A DNA stretch of 9,061 bases. It comes from an uncultured beta proteobacterium. Its GTDB lineage: Bacteria; Pseudomonadota; Gammaproteobacteria; Burkholderiales; Burkholderiaceae_C. Shown here piece after piece: positions 1 through 7,792 of this stretch (position 1 is the first letter of the stretch; each line of letters starts with the position of its first letter). The notes below the pieces were generated by a model, which saw only the letters and a program-made list of their open reading frames with translations, made no database searches and was not told the origin of the DNA. The translations under genes and the position numbers were made by a program. The stretch lies in contig CAJBVC010000248.1 of assembly GCA_903958915.1 (NCBI GenBank), forward strand, positions 1 through 9,061, in the 5' to 3' direction.

Positions 1-588
1 CTCTGCCAGGCGTGCCAGCAAGGGGCCACCAGGATAAGCAAGGCCCATCAGTTTGGCTGTCTTGTCATACGCTTCGCCAGCTGCATCGTCAATGGTTTCA
101 CCCAGCAGCCTGTATTGACCGACTGCATCCACCCGCATCAATTGGGTGTGACCGCCCGATACCAGCAACGCTACAAACGGAAACTCGGGAGGATCCGCGC
201 TTAGAAAGGGGGACAGGAGGTGCCCTTCCAGGTGGTGCACACCGACTACTGGCAGATCCAGCGCGGCGCCCAGCGCACACGCGACGCCCGCCCCCACCAG
301 CAATGCTCCCGCTAGTCCCGGACCGCGTGTAAATGCCACCACATCCAGATCCTGCAGTGTGAGGTGCGCCTCCACCAACACGTCGCGCGCCAAAGGCAAC
401 ACACGCCGGATGTGGTCGCGGCTTGCCAACTCCGGCACCACCCCACCATAGGCCTGGTGCATCTCGATCTGGCTGTACAGGGCGTGGGCGACCAGTTGAG
501 GCACCTCACTACCTTGCCACTGCACGATCGCAACCCCGGTCTCGTCGCACGACGACTCGATCCCCAGAACCAGTCTTTTTTTCGCCAT
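1..588 (-). CDS. tsaD: tRNA N6-adenosine threonylcarbamoyltransferase TsaD, N-terminal part (runs off the left edge)
   Basis: Reading the minus strand from ATG at 588 gives 196 uninterrupted codons to the window edge, against about 340 residues for the whole family member, so the C-terminal 40% is missing only because the window ends. TsaD transfers the threonylcarbamoyl group from threonylcarbamoyl-AMP to A37 of ANN-decoding tRNAs in the cytoplasm, working with TsaB and TsaE. Visible hallmarks are the ASKHA-fold opening [10 protein letters not shown] (residues 8-17), the metal-binding HxxxH in [11 protein letters not shown] (His119 and His123), SGGHTQL (144-150) and [17 protein letters not shown] (168-184). 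The start is fixed by the usual [18 protein letters not shown]-terminus; no strong Shine-Dalgarno is visible. It diverges from the GNAT gene across 65 nt in which I see no clear promoter. No frameshift is seen in the part present. Confidence 0.95.
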   Translation of the reverse strand, partial: MAKKRLVLGIESSCDETGVAIVQWQGSEVPQLVAHALYSQIEMHQAYGGVVPELASRDHIRRVLPLARDVLVEAHLTLQDLDVVAFTRGPGLAGALLVGAGVACALGAALDLPVVGVHHLEGHLLSPFLSADPPEFPFVALLVSGGHTQLMRVDAVGQYRLLGETIDDAAGEAYDKTAKLMGLAYPGGPLLARLAE

Positions 589-653
589 AGTGGTACGAGT
601 GTAGAGGACTGGCGTCGCGCGCTTGGGCACAATGGAAGCTCGAAAGATGCGCC

Positions 654-1421
654 ATGCCCACCACACTTCTTCCACTGAATGACCTGGACATTGAAAGTCT
701 TGAGCGCGCGACCCTGGATGCGGTCGCGCCGCCAAACATTCACGAGCTGCCGCTCTGGCTCCTGCCTTTTGATCACTCGACCATCGGCCGCGCCAAAAGT
801 GCCGTTCCTCTGCGCCACCACGGTCTGAGCGAAGACGTGTTGCAGGAAATCGTTAGCTGCTACGCAGCGCAAGGGTTTCCCGCCGCCTTCCGCATTGCCG
901 ACGTTCCAACGCTCGCCAACATCCAGCATCGATTGCGCCAACTCGGTTTTGTACCCACGCAACCCACACTGGTGCAGATAAGTTCAATGAATGGACTAAT
1001 GAGTCTTCCCTGCGATGCGCCTGCACTGGTCTCCCGCCAACCAACCGCACTGTGGGCTGCGGTGTACTCAGCAACAGGGTTCGACCCGGTGGACGGAGCC
1101 CACCGCGTGCAGGCACTGAGTCGAAGTGCGTGCATCGCGTACGCGGTTGTCACCGATGAAGGCGAACTGCGCCCTTTGGCAGCGGGTACCGCATCCATAA
1201 GCCAAGGCTGGGCGGGTATCCACGGCATGCGCACGGTTGTTCAGGAGCGCGGACGGGGACTGGCGGCACGCATCCTTGGCGGTCTCGCCAGACACGCAAA
1301 AACGCAGGGCATTGAGCGCATCTTCCTGCAAGTGGAAGAGGAAAACAGTGCCGCCATAGCACTGTACCGGCGTGCAGGTTTCACCACCGCGTGGCGTTAC
1401 CACTACTGGCGTTACCCGTGA
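654..1421 (+). CDS. GNAT family N-acetyltransferase
   Basis: This 255-residue protein should transfer an acetyl group from acetyl-CoA to an amine; the substrate cannot be read from the sequence. The C-terminal half carries the GNAT fold: motif A with the acetyl-CoA pyrophosphate loop QERGRGLA (197-204), the strand [11 protein letters not shown] (225-235), and the motif B helix and strand ALYRRAGF (236-243), ending in an aromatic tail (YHYWRYP). The N-terminal half (about 30-110) resembles the extra lid found in longer GNATs: it has a PLRHHGL segment, then an [10 protein letters not shown]...LRQLGFVPT stretch that looks like a decayed GNAT half, so a tandem-GNAT origin is possible. The start ATG at 654 is the best in-frame choice; upstream ATGs at 632 and 647 are out of frame. 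It diverges from tsaD and ends 13 nt before the stop codon of the convergent winged-helix gene. Confidence 0.85.
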   Translation: MPTTLLPLNDLDIESLERATLDAVAPPNIHELPLWLLPFDHSTIGRAKSAVPLRHHGLSEDVLQEIVSCYAAQGFPAAFRIADVPTLANIQHRLRQLGFVPTQPTLVQISSMNGLMSLPCDAPALVSRQPTALWAAVYSATGFDPVDGAHRVQALSRSACIAYAVVTDEGELRPLAAGTASISQGWAGIHGMRTVVQERGRGLAARILGGLARHAKTQGIERIFLQVEEENSAAIALYRRAGFTTAWRYHYWRYP

Positions 1422-1434
1422 AGTTGGCGCAGTG

Positions 1435-1815
1435 TCAAAGACTCAGATTCATGGCGCCGGCCAGCGCAAAGACACTGTTGACGCAGATGCGAGTCGATCG
1501 CATGGCGTCGTGTGTGCGGACTACGGCGCAGTCGCGACCATACTGGGTAATTTCGTAATGGGTGCACAGAACGTGTTTGCCGGGACCAATACTCGCGGTT
1601 GCCCGCACCGCAATCACTGCTCCCTGGGTTTCGAGTTTTGCCAGACGGTTGCGTGTCGATATCTCAGGGGCCTGCACTTCGTGCGCCACTTCCTTGATCG
1701 ACTTCGGCTCCAACTGCCCCAGTAGAAAGCGCAAAATCTCCTGCGACTCAGGCCACTGCTCCACAGGAATATTCCTGTTGGTACGATTCTTGATGGGCTC
1801 GGACAGGTTGGACAT
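1435..1815 (-). CDS. Small winged-helix DNA-binding protein, probable transcription regulator
   Basis: From ATG at 1815 the product is 126 residues. Residues about 24-95 look like a winged helix: EILRFLLGQL (helix 1), SIKEVAHEV (helix 2), APEISTRNRLAKLETQGAV (recognition helix) and a wing ending in CTHYEITQYGRDC. This pattern is shared by MarR/ArsR-like and related small regulators, and I cannot name the family more narrowly. The C-terminal tail (RSTRICVNSVFALAGAMNLSL) shows no known motif. The start is uncertain. GTG at 1860 is in frame, gives 141 residues and lies 5 nt after the protease stop codon, which would suit translational re-initiation; neither start has a good ribosome site. The same-strand position directly behind the M16 protease gene suggests co-transcription. 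A target gene is not evident. Confidence 0.65.
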   Translation of the reverse strand: MSNLSEPIKNRTNRNIPVEQWPESQEILRFLLGQLEPKSIKEVAHEVQAPEISTRNRLAKLETQGAVIAVRATASIGPGKHVLCTHYEITQYGRDCAVVRTHDAMRSTRICVNSVFALAGAMNLSL

Positions 1816-1864
1816 ACCCAAGTTTTCGGCAAGTTCGCCAAAATCTTGAGTCTGTCGCACTAAC

Positions 1865-4684
1865 TCATTGCTCTGGCAGCAGCACCACCTGCACATAGTT
1901 GTCCGACGGCAGGTACCGCTTTGCAGCGATTTTGATGTCGTCCACCGACAGGGCCATCACCCTTTTCTCGAAGTCAAGAAGACTTGAAAAATCGTCGTTG
2001 TACAACACCGCCGCCTGCAATTGGCCCAGCCAATACTGGTTTTCACGCATCGACTTTCGGTGGGCCACCAGCCAGTTTTGCTGGACTTTGGCCAAATCGG
2101 CCGGATCGGCACCGCGCTCCTGTATCTTGCGGATCTCACCCAGCGCTGCAGCCACAACCTGCTCCACCTTGTCCGGTGCACAGGGCAGCGTCAGCCTCAA
2201 CTGGTAGCTTGGGTAGGGTGCACGCTGCAGATCGCCACCCATGCCACCACCATAAATCAGTGTCAGCTTTTCACGCAGTTCGTCAATGATCTTGATGTTA
2301 ATGACTTCGGTCAGGGCGCGAACCTTCATCCGCTCCTCAATCGAGTAGTCGGCCGCGCCGGCGAAAGTGATGGACACCACACTCTTGGGCTCCGTCCCCT
2401 TGCGCACCTCACGTTTCACCACACCCTTTACCGGGCGTACCCCGAGGTCAACAAAGTCTGTCGCCACTGGCACTACGGGCAAACTGCCAAGGTAGGTCGC
2501 AATGAGCGGCTGGATTTTGGCCGGATCGAAGCTGCCCACCAGAACAAAGGTAAAGCCCTTGGCGCTGGCCATGCGCTCCTGGTAAATTCCCAATACCCGC
2601 TCCAGCGTGACGTCATTGAAGTCCTGCGGCCGAGGCGTCAGCCACAGGCGGGGATGGCCTTGGAAAACGGTCGATCGCACTGCATCGCCAAACACCGATT
2701 CGGGTCGCTCCATGGCGTTCTTCGCAGCGTCCTGCGAGCGTGACACGAATGACTTGAACAGATCGGCATCACGGCGTGCGGGGCCAAATCTCAGATGCAC
2801 CAGTTGCAGCAACGTTTCCAGATCGGCACCTGAAGTCGATCCGCTCAGCGCATCGGTTACCGAATCGATGCCGACCCGCAGCGAGGCCACCTTGCCCGCC
2901 AGCATCTTCTGCATTTCTGTAGGATCAAAGCCCGCCACGCCCATGGAAGCTGCGATCTGGCTGGCATAGCCGGCATTGAATTTATCGGATTGCCCGAACA
3001 GTGATTGCCCACCAAAGCGGTTGGCAGACAGCAGAATTTCATCGTTCTTGAAGTCGGTGGGCTTGAGGATGACCCTGATGCCATTGGACAAGTCCCACTC
3101 CAGCAACCCCAGCGCCTCGTTCTTGCGCTGCGCCAGAATAGTGCCGGCCTGGGGTTTGCGTTCCATGAAGCTCTGGGCCACCACTTTCTCTTCACGCGCC
3201 TTCACGGCGCGGCTTTCTGCCAGCGCAACACTTTCAAGCAACAGCGCTGAGGTTGGCGGCACATTGCCCTCCTTGCTACTGCCCATGTAAATCACGAGCT
3301 TGGCAGCGTCTTTCGGAATGATGCCCGATGCAAACCGGTTGACATCCTGAACGGTGATGGCTGGCAGAAATTCCTGCACTGCGGTCAGTTCGTTGGCTAT
3401 GCCAGGGATCGTTTCACGGGTCAGAAAATTGCGCAGATACTCTGCAGCGTAGGTGGCCGAGTCGGTCTTTTCGCGCTCCGCAAAGTGCTGCTCATAGCGG
3501 CGCAACATGGCTTTCTTGGCACGCTCGAGTTCGGCCGGATCAAACCCCAATTGCCGTGCACGCAAACTTTCCTGAACCAGGGCATCACTAACGACACCAA
3601 CGCCTTGTCGCCCCATGATGGCCATCGAGCTAAACGTCCGGTAGCCATGCGCGAAAAAAGGCACAACAGCACTGAAACCACCCACAAAAGGCGGCTCGGC
3701 CTGCTGGGTCAACTCCTGCATCCTCTGCCCCAGCATCATGCCAAACAGCCGCTCGATCGTCTTTTGCCGATAGTCGCCCCAGTTCACCACCGGCTCGTCG
3801 CGTGTCAGCGGATAGAGAATCTGCAACACATCGTTGGTGGCTTCCTTATCAGTAACGACCAACGCCTCAGATGCAGCACGCGTGGGCAACTCCGGGTAGG
3901 TCCGCGGGCGTGCGTTTTCCGGGTTCTTCAATTTGCCAAAATGCGACTGCACCAGGGCCTTGGCATCGGCCACTTCAATGTCTCCCACCACCACCACCGC
4001 CATCAAATTGGGGCGATACCAGTCGCGATAAAACCGTTTGACGGCGTCAGGCTTGAAGTTTTTCAAGTTGTCTTCCGTCCCGATCGGCAGACGGTTGGCA
4101 TAGGCCGAGCCACTCAGAATCTTCGGCAAAATCGCGCGCATCATGCGGTCCTGGGCGCCCTTACCCATGCGCAACTCCTCCAGCACGATGGAGCGCTCCA
4201 TGTCAATATCGGCGTCGTTAAAGCGAATACCGTGCGCCCAGTCTTCCAGTACCAGGAAGCCCTTTTCGATGAATTCGCGCTTGTCAGTGGGTAACGGCAG
4301 GATATACACCGTTTCGTTAAACCCGGTGTAAGCATTGAGGTCGGGCCCGAACTTGAGCCCAATCGACTGCAGGTAGGAGATCAGCTCATGCTTCTGAAAG
4401 TGGGTGGACCCGTTGAAGGCCATGTGCTCGGTGAAATGCGCCAAGCCTTGTTGGTCATCGTCCTCCAGCACCGACCCGGCCTTCACTACCAGACGCAACT
4501 CCAGGCGCTTCTCCGGGCGAGCGTTGCGCTGGATGTAATAGGTCAGTCCGTTGTCCAGCGTGCCGGTGATGACTTGCGGTGACTTCGGGACCGGGTCAGC
4601 CAGATTTAATGCCGCGTGCGCAATGCCCAACGACGCCGCCGTCAGGACAGCAATGCATGCATGCCGAAAGAAATTGAGTCGCAT
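1865..4684 (-). CDS. M16 family zinc metalloprotease (pitrilysin/PqqL-like), exported
   Basis: This 939-residue protein matches the length of PqqL-type periplasmic M16 proteases (about 930). It has a signal peptide: a basic start (MRLNFFRH), a hydrophobic core, and a probable cut after AHA at residue 24. The inverted zinc motif HxxEH is HFTEH (His83, Glu86, His87), and the third zinc ligand is likely Glu170 in ERSIVLEE (163-170), where the family's second acidic residue, Glu163, is also kept. The C-terminal half carries the family's second-half signature LREKLTLIYG (803-812). The protein therefore has the usual four-domain clamshell of two M16 halves, and the active site lies in the first half. 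It should degrade peptides in the periplasm; a specific substrate cannot be inferred. The start ATG at 4684 is set by the signal peptide, with only a weak GGA upstream. It is divergent from the flavoprotein gene and is followed 49 nt later by the winged-helix gene. Confidence 0.93.
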   Translation of the reverse strand: MRLNFFRHACIAVLTAASLGIAHAALNLADPVPKSPQVITGTLDNGLTYYIQRNARPEKRLELRLVVKAGSVLEDDDQQGLAHFTEHMAFNGSTHFQKHELISYLQSIGLKFGPDLNAYTGFNETVYILPLPTDKREFIEKGFLVLEDWAHGIRFNDADIDMERSIVLEELRMGKGAQDRMMRAILPKILSGSAYANRLPIGTEDNLKNFKPDAVKRFYRDWYRPNLMAVVVVGDIEVADAKALVQSHFGKLKNPENARPRTYPELPTRAASEALVVTDKEATNDVLQILYPLTRDEPVVNWGDYRQKTIERLFGMMLGQRMQELTQQAEPPFVGGFSAVVPFFAHGYRTFSSMAIMGRQGVGVVSDALVQESLRARQLGFDPAELERAKKAMLRRYEQHFAEREKTDSATYAAEYLRNFLTRETIPGIANELTAVQEFLPAITVQDVNRFASGIIPKDAAKLVIYMGSSKEGNVPPTSALLLESVALAESRAVKAREEKVVAQSFMERKPQAGTILAQRKNEALGLLEWDLSNGIRVILKPTDFKNDEILLSANRFGGQSLFGQSDKFNAGYASQIAASMGVAGFDPTEMQKMLAGKVASLRVGIDSVTDALSGSTSGADLETLLQLVHLRFGPARRDADLFKSFVSRSQDAAKNAMERPESVFGDAVRSTVFQGHPRLWLTPRPQDFNDVTLERVLGIYQERMASAKGFTFVLVGSFDPAKIQPLIATYLGSLPVVPVATDFVDLGVRPVKGVVKREVRKGTEPKSVVSITFAGAADYSIEERMKVRALTEVINIKIIDELREKLTLIYGGGMGGDLQRAPYPSYQLRLTLPCAPDKVEQVVAAALGEIRKIQERGADPADLAKVQQNWLVAHRKSMRENQYWLGQLQAAVLYNDDFSSLLDFEKRVMALSVDDIKIAAKRYLPSDNYVQVVLLPEQ

Positions 4685-4785
4685 GAAAATCCGATCTGTG
4701 GAAGAAGGCGAAGCTTAGCAGGGCGACACCGCACGTTCCGTCTCCCGCGCTTCCAGCAACCAACCAAAGCACCGATGTACACTGC

Positions 4786-4798
4786 CGTTTGCCAAACG
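4786..4798. promoter_or_regulatory. Short palindrome in the divergent spacer between protease and flavoprotein genes
   Basis: CGTTTG and CAAACG form a perfect 6-bp inverted repeat around a single C. It lies in the 150-nt spacer (4685-4834) that must hold the promoters of both divergent genes. A TATAGA hexamer at 4818-4823 could be the -10 element of the flavoprotein gene, but the TTGCCA at 4789-4794 lies 23 nt from it, too far for a normal sigma70 -35. Nothing else clear is seen in the spacer. A regulator-binding role is only a possibility, because palindromes this short arise by chance. Confidence 0.2.
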
Positions 4799-4834
4799 CC
4801 AGCACCCAACGCATGTGTATAGACCGTGACTTGC

Positions 4835-6100
4835 ATGAACACATTTGATGCAGTCATTGTGGGCGCGGGCGCGGCGGGACTCTTTTGCGCCGGAGTCGCA
4901 GGCCAGTTGGGCTTGCGCGTGCTGGTGATCGACCATGCAGACAAGGTGGCCGAGAAAATTCGTATCTCGGGCGGTGGACGCTGTAACTTCACCAACACCC
5001 AGACTTCTCCCGCCAACTTTCTGAGCGACAACCCACGGTTTTGCAGATCTGCCCTTGCGCGCTATACGCCACGCGACTTTGTCGATCTGGTGTCACGCCA
5101 CAGAATAGCGTTTCACGAAAAGCACAAGGGCCAACTGTTCTGCGACCACTCGGCCGACGACATCATCCGTATGCTCTTGGCCGAATGTGATGCGGGTGGT
5201 GTGGTGCGCTGGCAACCGTGCTCCATCAAGGCCATAAGGAAAAGTGCCTCTAGCGCATATGGAGAAAGCGTGGATAGCTATGAAATTGATAGTGATCGTG
5301 GCACCGTCACCTGCCAGAACCTGGTAATTGCTACCGGCGGTCTGTCGATTCCGAAGATTGGCGCAACCGACTTCGGATTGCGCGTTGCGCGCCAGTTTGA
5401 TCTTTCCATCGTCCCAACCCGAGCGGCACTGGTGCCTCTGACTTTTGACGAACTCGCGTGGCAGCCGTTTGCGCAGCTCTCAGGTTTGTCTCTACCAGTG
5501 GCCATTGCCACGGGCACCAAGAAGGACCGCATGGAGTTCCTCGAAGACCTGCTCTTTACCCACCGCGGGCTGAGTGGCCCGGGGGTTTTGCAGATTTCCA
5601 GCTATTGGCAGCCCGGCGCACCGATCCGCATCAACCTGTCGCCCACCAGGGACCTGATTGCGGCGTTGCTGCAGGCCAAGGGCAAATCACGCAAACGCAT
5701 TGCCAACGAACTGTCTGCCGAGTTGCCCAGTCGGCTGGTGGATACCTGGGTCGGCCAGGGCGCAGCACTGGGACACGACTGGCTGCGCCCGATCAATGAG
5801 GCGTCCGACAAAGCCCTGACGGCGCTGGGGCAGCGCATCAACCAGTGGGAGCTGACCCCCACCGGGACCGAGGGGTACCGCAAGGCCGAGGTCATGGCCG
5901 GCGGCGTGGATACCCGATGTTTGTCCGGGCAAACCATGGAATCGCGCCAGAGTGGGCTGTATTTCATCGGCGAAGTGGTCGATGTGACTGGCTGGCTGGG
6001 CGGCTACAACTTTCAATGGGCCTGGGCCAGCGCCTTTGCGTGTGCACAGGCCATGGCCGGCAAAGTGTTGCCACAACGCACCGCCACCCACGCGGCCTGA
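4835..6100 (+). CDS. HI0933/YhiN (BaiN-like) family NAD(P)/FAD-dependent oxidoreductase
   Basis: This 421-residue flavoprotein belongs to the HI0933/YhiN family. It opens with a Rossmann FAD-binding motif GAGAAG (residues 10-15). The family hallmarks follow in order: ISGGGRCNFTN (44-54), a TGGLSIPKIGATDFG segment near the middle, a LSGPGVLQISSYW segment, EVMAGGVDT, and the C-terminal GEVVDVTGWLGGYNFQWAWASA that closes over FAD. Family members are soluble and cytoplasmic. BaiN is named for a clostridial bile-acid role, and other members are labelled aminoacetone oxidases; neither activity can be assumed here. The start ATG at 4835 gives the standard MNTFDAVIVGAGAAG beginning; an in-frame GTG at 4826 would add three residues. 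No strong ribosome site precedes either. It is monocistronic by context: divergent from the protease gene and followed by a long gene-free stretch. Confidence 0.92.
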   Translation: MNTFDAVIVGAGAAGLFCAGVAGQLGLRVLVIDHADKVAEKIRISGGGRCNFTNTQTSPANFLSDNPRFCRSALARYTPRDFVDLVSRHRIAFHEKHKGQLFCDHSADDIIRMLLAECDAGGVVRWQPCSIKAIRKSASSAYGESVDSYEIDSDRGTVTCQNLVIATGGLSIPKIGATDFGLRVARQFDLSIVPTRAALVPLTFDELAWQPFAQLSGLSLPVAIATGTKKDRMEFLEDLLFTHRGLSGPGVLQISSYWQPGAPIRINLSPTRDLIAALLQAKGKSRKRIANELSAELPSRLVDTWVGQGAALGHDWLRPINEASDKALTALGQRINQWELTPTGTEGYRKAEVMAGGVDTRCLSGQTMESRQSGLYFIGEVVDVTGWLGGYNFQWAWASAFACAQAMAGKVLPQRTATHAA

Positions 6101-6101
6101 A

Positions 6102-6116
6102 TCGGGTGGCACCCGA
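6102..6116 (+). terminator. Small GC-rich hairpin just after the flavoprotein stop codon (possible terminator)
   Basis: TCGGGT and ACCCGA form a perfect 6-bp stem with a GGC loop, beginning one base after the TGA at 6098-6100. The position suits a terminator for the flavoprotein gene. There is no T-run directly after the stem; the nearest T-rich patch is at about 6131-6138, so it would be a weak or Rho-assisted terminator at best. Confidence 0.35.
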
Positions 6117-6638
6117 AGCTGAACGATGCCCTTCATTTTTCACTGACTGCAGCAGACTCACTGCCGACCTTCAACGCATTGATCTTCTCGCTCCATCGCG
6201 GGCGGTCGCCGCTGCAGGTCGATCGGCAGCAATGAGGCTCCAATTTCAGCAATCCGAGTCCCCGACACTGACCATTATGTAGATCTCCACATAATGACCA
6301 GGTCCTGACAATTTCTCCATACCGGTCACGCAATCCGTAACAGTGGAATTCGGCCCTGGTCGGCTCTTGTGCAGCGCGAGCCGACAGCCACCAAAGGCAG
6401 CTTATGGGTAGCCAAATGTTTATACGCGCGAGGCACTCCTTAAACCAGGATGGCACAGGCCAATTTAGTGTCGATCTAAGGCGAGCTGAAGATTGAAGGT
6501 CACGGCTGCCTTCACGAACATCGCGTTTGACGGGCGGATTCAGCCGGACCGTGCCCAGGCGCCCGTCCGGATCAATACCAATGGCGACGGATTCCAATTC
6601 CAACCTTCTTTTGAGCCGCTCCAATTCGCTAGTGCGTT
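6117..6638. other. Gene-free stretch, probably degraded or intergenic repeat DNA
   Basis: Over 500 nt lie between the flavoprotein hairpin and the stop codon of the DUF6713-like gene. Open frames exist on both strands (for example minus 6133-6624, from a TTG, 163 codons). Their translations are rich in Cys, Trp and Arg, lack recognisable motifs and have no ATG with a ribosome site, so I do not call a gene. The style, with phrases such as CATTGCTGCCGATCGACC on the minus strand, reminds me of dispersed intergenic repeats seen in Burkholderiales, but that is memory, not a match I can show. The one clear structure is the inverted repeat listed at 6273-6296. Confidence 0.5.
6273..6296. repeat. Inverted repeat: CATTATGT / ACATAATG arms around an 8-bp spacer
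   Basis: The arms CATTATGT (6273-6280) and ACATAATG (6289-6296) are perfect reverse complements, separated by AGATCTCC. Pairing continues partly into the spacer (GA with TC), so 20 of 24 positions are symmetric. It lies inside gene-free DNA. It lacks the GC-rich stem and T-run of a terminator. Arms of this kind around an 8-bp spacer resemble a core site for a tyrosine recombinase, or a regulator operator left from a lost element; no recombinase gene is in the window. Confidence 0.6.
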
Positions 6639-7055
6639 TTATCCGACGTCTCTCTCATTTGCCTTTAGCACGGATGGACTTTGGCGGCGCGCTTCCACCC
6701 CAAAAAATACGGCACCCAACGCGGCAGCGCCCAGAATCAAGCTCCAGGACAGTGGCGAGGTGAAAGTAGACAGCGTGTCACTGGCCAAACGCCAATGCAG
6801 CAGTGCATGAATGATGCAAAACGCAGCAAAGCCAATGCGGCTCGCGCGTTGCACAAGATCACTAGAATGATGCGTGAGCACGATGAGCGCCCAAAACAGC
6901 GGTAGGTGGAGGGCCACAAACCACCAGCGACCTTGTTCGTCGTTCAAATTTCGCAGCACATAAAGCAAACGCCACTCAGACTGCGTCATTGCATCAAGTT
7001 CGTGGGTAAACAATACCGCCAGCATGAGCTGAATAAGTGCGTTCGGTATTTTCAT
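6639..7055 (-). CDS. Small integral membrane protein, DUF6713-like
   Basis: The product is 138 residues with about four membrane helices (roughly 4-20, 46-62, 72-90 and 100-120). The first helix ends in FTHELDAMTQSEWRLL, a His/Glu/Asp cluster (His18, Glu19, Asp21, Glu27). HLP (50-52) opens the second helix and HALLHW (83-88) lies in the third, giving several His residues near the membrane face. I recognise this HELDA...EWR pattern as that of DUF6713, from memory; no biochemical role is known to me. ATG at 7055 was chosen because AAAGG lies 6 nt upstream; the adjacent ATG at 7058 is too close to it, and longer readings start inside the upstream gene. It is the last gene of a three-gene membrane operon: the ribosome site overlaps the upstream stop codon, and the gap is 10 nt. 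Confidence 0.8.
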   Translation of the reverse strand: MKIPNALIQLMLAVLFTHELDAMTQSEWRLLYVLRNLNDEQGRWWFVALHLPLFWALIVLTHHSSDLVQRASRIGFAAFCIIHALLHWRLASDTLSTFTSPLSWSLILGAAALGAVFFGVEARRQSPSVLKANERDVG

Positions 7056-7065
7056 CATGAACCTT

Positions 7066-7461
7066 TCAAGTTGAATGGCCTGCTTTGAAATGCAGCAAAA
7101 GTCCAAAGCCCAGTATTAGGGCGGCGCCCACATCAATCCACATGACTTTGGCGATGGGTAGTCCATGCGCTTGAAAAGCTGCGATAAGCACAAAGCCCAC
7201 CATACTGACCAGCGCAGCAACACCTGCTGGCCATCGCCAGCTAGGAAATAGAACCGCTGCAAAGCACGCCACTGCCAGCAAGCCAAAGAGAAGGGCGCGG
7301 TGCTGCATGAGAATTGTTAGATCATGGCCTTCGCCTAGCGTGACACCGTATGCTCGCTCCAGCATGGGGCGCCCAAGCAATCCTGCAAGCGGAAGGACAT
7401 GTATCAGCCCAGCCAATCCAAAACTAAGGCGAATCATCCACTCATAGATCATCGGGCTCAT
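7066..7461 (-). CDS. Four-helix integral membrane protein of unknown function
   Basis: The product is 131 residues and almost wholly hydrophobic, with four predicted helices (about 9-29, 52-72, 78-97 and 105-124). Between helices 1 and 2 lies the polar stretch RAYGVTLGEGHDLTILMQHRALLFG; the YGV...DLTILMQHRA(V/L)LFG pattern recalls a family of small proteobacterial membrane proteins sometimes mislabelled phosphopantetheine adenylyltransferase. Nothing here looks like that enzyme: there is no nucleotidyltransferase motif. ATG at 7461 is supported by GGAAAGGA 6 nt upstream. The ATG overlaps the TGA of the DUF2834 gene by 4 nt (ATGA), a sign of translational coupling, and the DUF6713-like gene follows after 10 nt. 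A longer frame starting at 7578 only reads through the DUF2834 gene. Confidence 0.8.
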   Translation of the reverse strand: MSPMIYEWMIRLSFGLAGLIHVLPLAGLLGRPMLERAYGVTLGEGHDLTILMQHRALLFGLLAVACFAAVLFPSWRWPAGVAALVSMVGFVLIAAFQAHGLPIAKVMWIDVGAALILGFGLLLHFKAGHST

Positions 7462-7742
7462 GCTTGTTCCTTTCCCGTGATGAAATACAGCAGCGGGCCA
7501 AACGAACCTGCGACGAGGGTGATTGCGATCCAAGGCCAAATGTTTCTGCCGCTGCTTTTCGCATCGCGCCACATCCAAACCATGACCAATGTCAGGGCTA
7601 TGACAAGATCAACGAATATCTGCATGGATCCGTAGCTAGCTGTAGTTGCCGCAAAAATCCCCACAAATCCGTCCTTCCAAAGAGCGATACAAGTGATTGC
7701 TCCGAGGGCGATCAAAGCGAGAATCAAGAATGGTTTTTTCAC
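7458..7742 (-). CDS. DUF2834 domain membrane protein
   Basis: The product is 94 residues with three predicted helices (about 5-22, 41-58 and 69-89). The pattern FVDLVIALTLVMVWMWRDA (43-61), then WPWIAITLVAGSFGPLLYF (69-87), is typical of DUF2834, a family of small inner-membrane proteins of unknown function. The start is GTG at 7742: AAAGGA lies 6 nt upstream, the product then opens with the standard MKKPF, and the 91 extra codons of the longer frame (to 8015) lie antisense to the XRE gene and are not protein-like. It is the first gene of the operon, facing the XRE/MmyB regulator across 102 nt. Confidence 0.87.
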   Translation of the reverse strand: MKKPFLILALIALGAITCIALWKDGFVGIFAATTASYGSMQIFVDLVIALTLVMVWMWRDAKSSGRNIWPWIAITLVAGSFGPLLYFITGKEQA

Positions 7743-7792
7743 AGTATTTCCTTTCAAGGTGCCCTCAGTGTGTGCGGCCCGTTGAATCAGCG

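Noticed and set aside
312..962. Minus-strand frame of 216 codons spanning tsaD and the GNAT gene
   Set aside because: It is a different frame from tsaD across the region where tsaD is clearly coding, and its other half is antisense to the GNAT gene.
1392..1416. Direct repeat TGGCGTTACC at 1392 and 1407
   Set aside because: It is in frame within the GNAT gene and simply encodes the repeated W-R-Y in the aromatic C-terminal tail.
2021..4294. Long plus-strand open frames opposite the M16 protease gene (for example 2021-2743 and 3485-4294)
   Set aside because: They are antisense to a strongly supported gene, have His/Arg/Gln-rich compositions typical of GC-rich shadow frames, and lack ribosome sites and motifs.
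6133..6624. Minus-strand frame of 163 codons just downstream of the DUF6713-like gene, a possible fourth operon gene
   Set aside because: Its start is TTG with no credible ribosome site, its translation is rich in Cys, Trp and Arg, it shows no membrane helices like its neighbours, and it runs through the inverted repeat at 6273-6296.
6493..6810. Plus-strand frame of 105 codons
   Set aside because: Its second half is antisense to the DUF6713-like gene, it has no ribosome site, and no domain is recognisable.
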